The position numbers and the translations under genes are program-made. Below are positions 56,270-64,000 of a stretch of DNA of 64,000 nt, piece after piece (the first letter of the stretch is position 1; each line of letters opens with the position of its first letter). The notes beneath the pieces are model-generated. The model was not told where the DNA came from, did no database searches, and worked only from the letters and a program-made list of their open reading frames with translations. The stretch comes from Citrus sinensis (Eukaryota; Streptophyta; Magnoliopsida; Sapindales; Rutaceae). Where the stretch lies: assembly GCF_022201045.2 (NCBI RefSeq), contig NC_068558.1:45411001-45475000 (forward strand), written 5' to 3'.

Positions 56270-57348
56270 GATTTAGCTTCAACTCCACTTCTATTTTGTT
56301 TAGTATAGTATTTTTTTAAAAAAAAATTTTTTTTATCTATTCCCCTTTCTTGTTCACTGGATAATCAATCAAGGAGGTTAGATACTTTTTTTTCTTTTTT
56401 TCTTTTTAATTGTATTTTTAGTCAATGGAGAATGAGAAAGATGGAACTATATTCATGTATGTAAAATAGAGTTAAATTAATTGCGGACGATCACAATAGA
56501 ACTTGTCTTCAGTGGTATTTTTCTGTTTCAAGTGTCATTGTCGTTGCAGGCTACCAATAACAATAATGCATTCAATGACATAAATTCTTAAAAGAATTAC
56601 GAATTAATTGTTAACGTTTTCTTCTTTGCTCAGGTTTATAAGTTTGTGATATGAGAAGCGGGAAAGGAGCGGCAGTTTGATCGCGTCGGTTAAGTTTCAG
56701 ACGCTTATTTAGTCAAGAAACGATGCGTTTTGATTTTAATGAGAAAAGTCTAAAATAAATTAAATCCTAACCTTAAACATGCATCATGATCTAATAAAAA
56801 AATTTAAGAAAAATTAAATTAAGAGAGGATTTAAATCGTCTACATCTAATATTGATGCTGTAATATAAGGGATGACAAGTGATCTTATATAAAACTTAAA
56901 AAGAAATTAAATTAAGAGAGGATTTAAAATTCCAAATTCGTTTACATCGATTAAAAATAAAACACCCCTTAGATTACTGTAATGTAAGGAATGAGCCTAC
57001 ACCAAACAAAACTGCAAATTGCTACTGTAAATTATAAAAAACTCAAGAACGCCATTCACATATTTTAATTATTTATGATGTTACGAATTTAAATATTTAA
57101 GTTTTATTCTAAGTCTTAATATAAATTCAACATCAGTTATGAGTGAATTAAACATTTAGATATTGAAATATCCTGTATAGCTTTTCAATTATTCAATTTA
57201 GTATTTATTCACACTCGCATTCACACAAGAGGATAAGGAACCCTCCCTTTCCCTTCCCCTTCCCCTTCCGCTTTAATTACTACCCCAAATAAAACCTCCC
57301 CACTGTCCGACAACTAGCTATGCAAAAAATATCCTTTTATATTTATGT
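56270..57348. other. Intergenic, upstream of the ATL gene
   Basis: AT-rich. AAATTAAATTAAGAGAGGAT occurs twice, near 56812 and 56903, a small direct repeat. A CCCTTCC-rich pyrimidine tract (57240-57270) and a likely TATA box TATATATA near 57350-57358 precede the ATL gene. Confidence 0.4.
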
Positions 57349-57408
57349 GTATATATACAGACGCGCGCGCGCGCCCCCATTCACTCTCCAATCTCTTTGT
57401 CTCATCCG

Positions 57409-58203
57409 ATGATGGATTCTAACTCGACAACGTTAACAGCACCAAGTGGTCTTGATCAGATTCAGAATCCCAGCGCCAGCAGCTACGTTCTTAATGGAAA
57501 GATCATGTTTTGTTCTGTGATTCTTCTCTTTGTTGTTGTTTTCATCTTAGTCTGCTTTCACAGTTATGCCAGTTGGCTCCGTTACCGCCACCGCCACCGT
57601 TACCGTTACCGTCACCGTCACCGCCGTGCCCATCGGCTCTTCTTTCTCTCTAGCGGTGCTAATACCATGAACACAGCTCCTCCTCACGCTCATCAAGCTT
57701 TGGACCTCTCTATTCTCAAAAGGATACCCGCTTTTGTCTACTCACCAAACATAGAACACCCCAAGGAGCCGCTAGACTGCGCCGTTTGCTTGTCGGAATT
57801 TGAAGACAACGAAAATGGCCGTGTCTTGCCCAAGTGTAGACATGTATTCCATGTTGATTGCATCGACATGTGGTTTCAATCTCACTCTAATTGTCCACTC
57901 TGTAGAGCCCCGGTTCAACTTGACATCACTCTGGTTCATCCACTGGTCCAAGTCGAAGAGGTTGTCTCCGTTATCGAACCTACTGAGAGGGACTTAGGTG
58001 TTGTTCATCAGATGGGTTGCTCGTCTTCTTCTTCTTCTTCATCTTCTTTGCCGCAATTGGAGAGTGTGTCGGTGGAGATACCTCGAGCTCGAGAGAACTT
58101 CAGAGGTTTGGATGATATGGGTTTGAGTTTAACTAATGAACGCAACGGGTTCAAGTCTCCGGGTAATCGGGTTCTAACTTTGAAGAGGATTTGGAGCATA
58201 TGA
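57409..58203 (+). CDS. RING-H2 finger protein, ATL family E3 ubiquitin ligase
   Basis: Intronless, as in most ATL genes, 264 aa from the first of two adjacent ATGs (57409, 57412). One transmembrane segment lies at about residues 32-55 ([17 protein letters not shown]), followed by an Arg/His/Tyr-rich run ([15 protein letters not shown]) that would face the cytosol. [15 protein letters not shown] corresponds to the ATL GLD region but lacks a clear GLD. The RING-H2 domain [14 protein letters not shown]...[13 protein letters not shown]...CPLCR has all eight metal ligands and the conserved Trp. A poly-Ser run follows. ATL proteins are membrane-bound E3 ligases, often early defence-response genes. 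A (CG)n tract at about 57362-57374 lies in the leader. Subgroup resembles ATL2/ATL3; the exact orthologue is uncertain. Confidence 0.92.
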   Translation: MMDSNSTTLTAPSGLDQIQNPSASSYVLNGKIMFCSVILLFVVVFILVCFHSYASWLRYRHRHRYRYRHRHRRAHRLFFLSSGANTMNTAPPHAHQALDLSILKRIPAFVYSPNIEHPKEPLDCAVCLSEFEDNENGRVLPKCRHVFHVDCIDMWFQSHSNCPLCRAPVQLDITLVHPLVQVEEVVSVIEPTERDLGVVHQMGCSSSSSSSSSLPQLESVSVEIPRARENFRGLDDMGLSLTNERNGFKSPGNRVLTLKRIWSI

Positions 58204-58680
58204 CTGCTTTGCTGTTCAACTGACGAGAAAAGATAAAATTGAATCCCCACAAGAGGACGGACCATTCTGTCTGTTGCCAACATGTGGTGGATATTTTGCA
58301 GAAGTGGCAAATTAATGCAACACCTATGTACAAATAATGTATAGCACAGATAAGTACTAAATACAGTTTTGATATCGTGCTACTGAAATCAATTTTTGTT
58401 TTTACCTCGTTAAAATTGTGTCAGAGGCACTAACAACCAATGATTCGAGCGACACAAATTATTATTGTTGGGATGCATCAAAGGAATTAAATATTAATTT
58501 TTTAGGGTGAAAACTAAACCATGATTAATAACTATTTATTGATGTATTAATATTTAATTTGACCGAACATTCCTGTTTTGATTCTACTAATGTTAAGTCA
58601 ATCATACAACAAGTGAATAATATTATAATATATGTATATTTCTTTCTTTTATTTTTCTTAATACATAAAGGATCTAGTTA
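58204..58680. other. ATL 3' UTR and spacer
   Basis: AT-rich, no gene seen. The 3' UTR probably ends before about 58450; TATGTACAAATAATG near 58324 could be part of its processing signal. Confidence 0.35.
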
Positions 58681-58689
58681 AAAGTAGGC

Positions 58690-59590
58690 AACAACCAAGC
58701 ATGGGTGCGTAGACCCGGAAACATCATGCAACATCCATCATTCGGTTTCGGTTACAGGAATTGGAAAAACATTGATCCCAAGAGGTAAAATGATAGCTTG
58801 GTTGACGAGGTAGTTTTTTTTTTTTTTTGGAATACTGTCATACAGGACTGTTACTGATATTACATCAGGTATTATAATTAATATTTACAAACAGATTGTA
58901 CAATTGAGACTTTCTTCGTGGCATGTACTCCTTTGAAGCGTTGCTCAGATTCTTTTAAACTCTCTCAAATATTCGAGAGTTGTCCACTCCACTCACATTT
59001 CGTGAAGGATAGACGGGCTCCACTCAATTATTTTGATAATTGAGGGAGGATTGTAAATAACCCTCATAAATAGTTTTATGGAGGATCAAACCATTGCACT
59101 CAACATTGTAAGTGCAAGGGTTCTCCCACTGGACCAAAGACCCATTAGTGGTTGACGAGGTAGTTAGCTGTGAAATTGGTTTCCCGATAGCTATATGATA
59201 GAGATACCTACCAATTTCTCTTGAGGAGTCTTTTAATTCCCCGAATAAGAGGGGAATAAGCATTAGGATGACTGTTATTTGTGGTTAGGATATAAGTGAT
59301 GCACCGACTATCCACTTCAATTTGAAGCTATCGAATCCCAATATTCCACGCAAGTTGCAAACCTCGAAATAAGCCCCAAAGCTCCACTTCAGTAATAGTG
59401 CAATGGTCAATATTCGTACCAAAACCGCGAACCCATTCTCTGTAGTAATTTCTAATGAAACCACCTGCCCTTGCATGGCCTGAAATTTGTCTACACCATC
59501 TGTATTTAATTTAAAGAAAGGCCAAGCTAGGGGCATCCATTCGAACCATATGGTGATCCTTTCATGGCCTGTTCTAATGCGATTCTCCAT
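58690..59590 (-). pseudogene. RNase H-like (RVT_3) retroelement relic, split by a SINE
   Basis: The minus strand from 59590 reads EWMPLAWPFFKLNTDGVDKF, the start of the plant non-LTR-type RNase H domain (W-P-P--W-K-N-DG). Decayed middle parts follow, then SYRETNFTANYLVN, matching the REAN-VAD-LAN end of the domain. The SINE at 58816-59150 interrupts right there, and beyond it the strand resumes with QAIILPLGINVFPIP, the usual C-terminal tail. Several frame changes and lost catalytic acids show it is dead. It probably derives from a LINE or a domesticated RNase H-like gene. Confidence 0.72.
58816..59150 (-). mobile_element. tRNA-derived SINE with 15-bp target duplication
   Basis: On the minus strand the 335-bp body starts near CACTAATGGGTCTTTGG, has a Pol III A-box TGGTCCAGTGGG (plus 59125-59136) and a B-box GGTTTGATCC (plus 59083-59092) about 32 bp apart, and ends in a 13-base A tail (58816-58828). 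The exact 15-bp duplication GTTGACGAGGTAGTT flanks it (58801-58815, 59151-59165). These are diagnostic SINE features; mobilisation would use LINE reverse transcriptase. Confidence 0.9.
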
Positions 59591-60001
59591 TGAAGATTTA
59601 AATTTAAAAGACCACCATGTAAACGGTGGCTACATTAAATACAATTATAAATATAATACATGTATCAATTAATATGTATTTTAAAATTCCTCTTAATCTG
59701 AACACGTCCCCCTACTAGCTTGAACACATTACCCTTAACTGCAGAATAAAACAAGCAAAACAATTAATTTCCGTTTAATAGGAGGGACCCGTATACATCA
59801 ATGGATGGCCGAACAAATTTTTCTTGCTTCAATGATGATTCTTAAATCGCGCTCCAACAGACTGTAGTTCACAGAATATTACCGGCTATATATATGTTTA
59901 TTGTCTCAACAAATTAACCAACAACGAATTCTCTTATTTAATTTGTTCTCCTTTAAATTAAACTGGAAGCATCACAAATTAATATTTCTTCAATCAAGAA
60001 A
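59591..60001. promoter_or_regulatory. Upstream region of the PMEI gene with TATA box
   Basis: CTATATATATG at 59886-59896 is a good TATA box about 105 bp before the PMEI start. Nothing else recognised in this AT-rich stretch. Confidence 0.5.
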
Positions 60002-60520
60002 ATGAAGTCTACAACAAGTTTTATATTTCTCATTGGCCTTAAGCTTTGTGCAATTAGTGGCACCAGTAATTTGATAGAAAGAGTTTGCCAAAGTTCGGAA
60101 GACAAGAATCTATGTTACAGCACTTATAACAATGCCCAAAAAGCCGATCTAAATGGCCTTGCAATGATCGGGCTCAATCAGGCATCTGGAAATGCAACAG
60201 CTATATTGAAGTACGTCCAAGAAAGGATGGGTCAGCCAAATTTGGAACCTCTAGTGCAGCAGGGGCTGATAGATTGCGCGAACTTGTATCAAGACGCTGT
60301 TGATCAGGTTGATGATTCGATTGCTGCTCTGGAAGCAGATGCATTCAAAGATGTTCGTGCTTGGGTTGAAGCTGCCCTTTCTGATGCAGTAGCATGCCAA
60401 GAAGCTTTCACACAACATCCAAATGTTGATGCCAAGCTCACTTGGAACAATGGAATCTTTATCAGACTATGCAAAAATGTTTTGGCTGCCAACAAGCAAT
60501 TGGCTGGAATGCCGCGGTGA
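60002..60520 (+). CDS. Invertase/pectin methylesterase inhibitor (PMEI domain) protein
   Basis: Intronless 172-aa frame. Residues 1-21 form a signal peptide (TSFIFLIGLKLCAISG). The PMEI fold follows: NLIERVCQSSEDKNLCYST contains the first conserved Cys pair; LIDCANLYQDAVDQ and SDAVACQEAF contain the second. These disulfide pairs stabilise a four-helix bundle. Members inhibit either cell-wall or vacuolar invertase or pectin methylesterase; the sequence alone does not tell which, although the short stand-alone form with DALESDAF-like helices resembles invertase inhibitors. A pectinesterase gene lies 2 kb away on the other strand. The last exon part and 3' UTR are duplicated in tandem at 60719. 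Confidence 0.88.
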   Translation: MKSTTSFIFLIGLKLCAISGTSNLIERVCQSSEDKNLCYSTYNNAQKADLNGLAMIGLNQASGNATAILKYVQERMGQPNLEPLVQQGLIDCANLYQDAVDQVDDSIAALEADAFKDVRAWVEAALSDAVACQEAFTQHPNVDAKLTWNNGIFIRLCKNVLAANKQLAGMPR

Positions 60521-61080
60521 TCTTATTTTGTATCTCATGATTTTTTTTTTTTTTTTGGTCAATTATATGCCTTAAGTCTTTGTAATCTTCCAAACTTTAA
60601 TTATCATAATGTTCATCAAAGCTGAACATCATTATCGCTTAATTATTATAAATTTGATTAAGAGTATACAATTAACATAACAAGACAAAAGCCCCCCCAC
60701 TACAACAAAAGACAAACATGGGTTGAAGCTGCCCTTTCTGATGCAGTAGCATGCCAAGAAGCTTTCACACAACATCCAAATGTTGATGCCAAGCTCACTT
60801 GGAACAATGGAATCTTTATCAGACTATGCAAAAATGTTTTGGCTGCCAACAAGCAATTGGCTGGAATGCCGCGGTGATCTTATTTTGTATCTCATGATTT
60901 TATTTTATTTTTTGTCAATTATATGCCTTAAGTCTTTGTAATCTTCCAAACTTTAATTATCATAATGTTCATCAAGCTGAACATCATTATCGCTTAATTA
61001 TTATAAATTTGATTAAGAGTATACAATTAACATAACAAGACAAAAGCCCCCCACCCCAACTACAAAAAAAGACAAACATG
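60362..61080 (+). repeat. Tandem duplication, about 357-bp unit, of the PMEI gene 3' end
   Basis: Unit TGGGTTGAAGCTGCCC...GACAAACA starts at 60362 and again at 60719, covering the last 52 codons, stop and 3' flank. The CDS part looks identical in both copies; the copies differ mainly in a T-run after the stop (60541-60556 against TTTATTTTATTTTTTG) and a C-run near 61046. The event is recent. Confidence 0.93.
60719..60877 (+). pseudogene. Truncated duplicate of the PMEI C-terminus
   Basis: Encodes the last part of the PMEI protein (WVEAALSDAVACQEAF to AGMPR, stop 60875-60877) without start, signal peptide or first Cys pair. It has no promoter of its own but may be included in read-through transcripts of the PMEI gene as extra 3' UTR. 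Confidence 0.9.
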
Positions 61081-62613
61081 TGGTTGACTGACTATGGGTA
61101 AGTTTGGTAATGCAGTGGTCTTTAAAAATAATTGTTGTATAATCAGTTGTAAAAATAATCAGTTAAACGTTTCGTAAAATTTACAAATTCTCAAAAGTGC
61201 TGTGAAATTTAAAAGCTATAATATGTGCTTGTTTAATCTTTTTGTTAAATTGCTATACGAATATAAATAACTGAATTTGACATAATATTAAATAAAATTT
61301 ATTTACATATTTATAAACGTGTATATAAAATATATATATATATAACAATTGATAACTAAAATAAATATTTTATTTTCTTAATTTTATATCTTTATGTTGT
61401 TATCTCATTAGAATTGGTAATATTAATAATAATCTCTTGAAAATTAATTATTTAATTTCTTAATTAATAAGGATAATTTTGTATATATATATGAAATTGT
61501 AGTAAGTACAAAACTGATTTACAAAATCAGACTTTGAAAAGTTATTTTTTTGCTACTTTTTAAAATCTAAAAGATGGGATGATTTTACCAAAAGTAATCT
61601 TTTAAAAAATTTACCAAACACCAAAATTAATTTTTAACTTTTCAAAATCAATTTTAAACTTCTTCAAAACAATTTCAAACGACCTTATATGCCGAATTTC
61701 CTAATCCAAATTTTAGGTGTCATAACTTGTGGGCGGATTTTTTAGGAAAAAAATCCTGTGTGAGGAGGACATTGATTTAGAAGAAAACGGTACAAAAATT
61801 TGAAACTCTTCTGCGTAACATTCATTAATTTACCAGATAATGTTTTATTGCGAATTGCGAAACTATGATTAATTAACTTAGATAAGTAATCTAGCCTTTT
61901 TTATTTTTTATTTTTTTGTAAATAATTTATGATCCCGTTTCTATCTAAAAATTCTCATCATAATCGCATGATTAAAAGATTATACTTTATGGATATTCTT
62001 AGGAAAAAAATGATTAGTCATTCGCTAAAGCATGTTGTTTTCTTAATTATAAACAAGCTGAATTCATTTAATTATATCTATTTTCTTAACAGTGATGTGT
62101 ATGTTGCAATAAAAAAATATGGTAATTGTTTTAAATAAAGTTTATTATAGCTTATTCTAGATTTTTATCCTCATCCTATAGAATTAGCAGGGAAATAGAG
62201 TCTCAGTACATGAACATGTGCTTGATAATTTTTGCAGTTTTTGTTTGTTCAAAGTGTACCTTTATATATAACTCCTAAATTTTCTTTTATTATATATATA
62301 TATATATATATATATTTCTGTCTAGAATGTTTGTGGCATGTTTTGTACGTTGAAATTAACATCATTTGGTGAAAAAGAATTAAAATTATAAACGTCAACT
62401 AAAAAAAATTAAAAAAATGCGCGTCAGTTGCTCAAATTAACAAATTTAATAAATAAATCCAATTAAAGTGAAATACCACCGAGTTGCACATTTGGGTAGC
62501 TTGGGTAAAACATGCATGATCAAACACAAACAGTTTAAGAAAGTGGAAAAAGGGAAAAAAAAGAAAAAAGAAAAAAGAAAAAAAGTAACAAATACACCCG
62601 CATCAAGTAATCA
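61081..62613. other. Intergenic with a possible old TIR element
   Basis: About 61095-61692 starts GGGTAAGTTTGGTAATGCAG and ends CAATTTCAAACGACC, similar in plan to the segment at 43765-44720, so both may be copies of one degraded family. A (TA)n tract lies near 62288-62313 and a G/A-rich AAAAAG tract near 62550-62585. No gene seen. Confidence 0.4.
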
Positions 62614-64000
62614 TCAGCTTATTAAGCCACCAGTGTAAGGCACCCCTGTTCGTGGTAGCCATTGATCTCCCAACAGGAAATTAGACACGGTGAAATTAGC
62701 GGCATCAGTTGCATTAATCGCATGGTAACCAGGCCACGTAACTCGATTGGCGGTGTTAGATCCAGGTCCCCTGTTATCGTACTCAGCATAATATAATGTA
62801 CTCAGCGCGAAATCTCCAGTCCAAATCTGCCAGCCTGCAGGATTTATCAAACCATCCAGGAAAGATTGCATAACAACAGTCCTCGAGTACTCTTTCCATG
62901 GCCTCCCAAGATATGTTGGTAATGTTCGATTGCTCGATGCGAGTTCATCAGCAGCTCTAAAAGTGCAATTATGAATGGATATGCCGGTGTTTTGGTTAGG
63001 GTCTGTTCGACCTTGTGCAGTGATGACATTATATTGTCCAATCATTGGTAGCCGTGCATGGATATTACAATTTTGGAGAACAACAGCGGCGTTTCCAAGT
63101 ATGAAATCAATTGTACCATAGATATCGCATTCTCTGTAGAATTGCCTTAGAGAATGTGTATATAATGTATCTTGGTACCCTTCGAAGCTGCAGCTATAAA
63201 ATGTAGACAAATCCCCCCCACTGCGTAGTGCCACAGCCTGGAACTTGCTTGGACCGGCTGTATTTTGAAAAGTAATGTCCACCGCGACAAAATTTGGTGC
63301 CACCACAGCTGCGCATGTAATATTTATGCATTTTGCAAATAGTGAATGAACTCATTAGAATACGTATCCAATATAAGTTTACACTGGGGACAGTAGTAGA
63401 ACACACACACGCACGCACACATGTAAAATTAATTAATTAATTACCAAAGGTAGCAGAATTGAACGTAGTCCATCCATCTACAGCGCTTCTGTTGCCAGTG
63501 ATTATTGTCTGATTGATGCCGTCTCCTATCATCATTAGATTTATCTTGTTCTTAGCAATGGATACGTATTCTTGATAGACCCCGTCCTTGATATATATCA
63601 AGAAGTATCCATTGCTAACATCAGTATCGTTTGGAGCTGCATTAATAGCATCATTGATGGTGGAGAACATTCCCCTCCCGTCCTGACTCACCGTCACTAT
63701 TTTGCTCACCAACACTCCACGTCCATCACCACTGTTGAGTTTTCTTTTGCATACTTTCTCGTAAATTGCCCGATTTTCATCAGACATTATCAATGGCAAG
63801 CGTCCGTCTTTGCCGAACAGACGTTGCGTTCCTGTAGGCATCTGCCATATGGTTCCTTTCCTCTTCTGACCAACCCAACCCTTTTTGAAAAGAGCAAGCA
63901 AGACGCTGCTGAGTTTTGTGTCGTCTAAGAGAGGAACAGAGAGGCCATTCGCTGTGCTCCAGGCCGAGACAGCGGCTTGAAGGCCATCTAAACAGGTTTG
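62614..64000 (-). CDS. Pectinesterase (type I, PRO-region PME), 5' end outside the window
   Basis: Two exons: 63445-64000 (open to the window edge) and 62614-63309, with an intron at TFG|A as in many type I PMEs. The first visible residues, TCLDGLQAAVSAW, are the end of the PMEI-like PRO region; CKRKLN is a likely basic processing site before the mature enzyme (VTVSQDGRGMFSTINDAINA). Pectinesterase motifs follow: GYQDTLYTHS (catalytic Gln), GTIDFILGNA (the two catalytic Asp lie in YQDTL and TIDFI), and YLGRPWKEYSRTV (Arg). The stop follows TGGLIS. It de-esterifies homogalacturonan in the cell wall, controlling stiffness and ripening. The start and signal peptide are missing only because the window ends. 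Confidence 0.94.

Overview
The window is plant nuclear DNA. Its genes have plant introns (GT-AG) and plant-only families such as ATL RING-H2, DUF538, PMEI/PME and LEA5. It also holds Ty1/copia and Athila-type Ty3 retrotransposons, hAT and Mutator-type elements and a tRNA-derived SINE. The 98-aa LEA5 protein at the left end looks like the citrus C-LEA5 protein as I remember it, so Citrus or a close Rutaceae relative is my best guess. That is recognition from memory, not a search.

Layout. 0-1 kb: LEA5 (+). 3-4 kb and 7.8-9.1 kb: two non-autonomous hAT-type elements with exact 8-bp target duplications; the second contains a nested Mutator-type MITE. 5.7-14.8 kb: a minus-strand array of secreted DUF538 genes (two intact, one pseudogene, one remnant), with a serine carboxypeptidase fragment nearby. 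17.8-20.2 kb: intronless SEC15B exocyst gene (-). 22.1-36.7 kb: a Mutator-like element with a 9-bp TSD that carries an F-box/LRR gene fragment and odd palindromes. It is split by a 12.5-kb Athila-type LTR retrotransposon (22695-35225, minus). 37.7-39.6 kb: five-exon ribosomal protein L18 gene (+), with another Mutator-type MITE just upstream. 40.2-48.1 kb: tandem three-exon soluble epoxide hydrolase genes (-) plus the last-exon remnant of a third. 50.9-56.3 kb: a complete but dead Ty1/copia element. 57.4-58.2 kb: ATL-type RING-H2 E3 ligase (+). 58.7-59.6 kb: an RNase H-like retroelement relic split by a SINE. 60.0-60.5 kb: invertase/pectin methylesterase inhibitor (+) with a partial tandem duplication of its 3' end. 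62.6-64.0 kb: pectinesterase (-), cut by the window edge.

The most unusual object is the Athila-type element. Its LTRs are 1362 bp each and I see only two mismatches between them, so it is young. Gag-pol carries one in-frame stop and one frameshift. Downstream of pol, where Athila elements often have an env-like region, it has three intact same-strand accessory ORFs: a 91-aa protein with a hydrophobic N-terminus; a 185-aa basic, cysteine-rich protein whose basic-patch plus zinc-finger-like layout resembles carlavirus nucleic-acid-binding proteins; and a LONELY GUY (LOG, cytokinin-activating enzyme) homologue whose catalytic PGGxGTxxE signature is altered. A mobile element carrying a LOG-like protein and a viral-type nucleic-acid-binding protein together is the best candidate here for an undescribed system.
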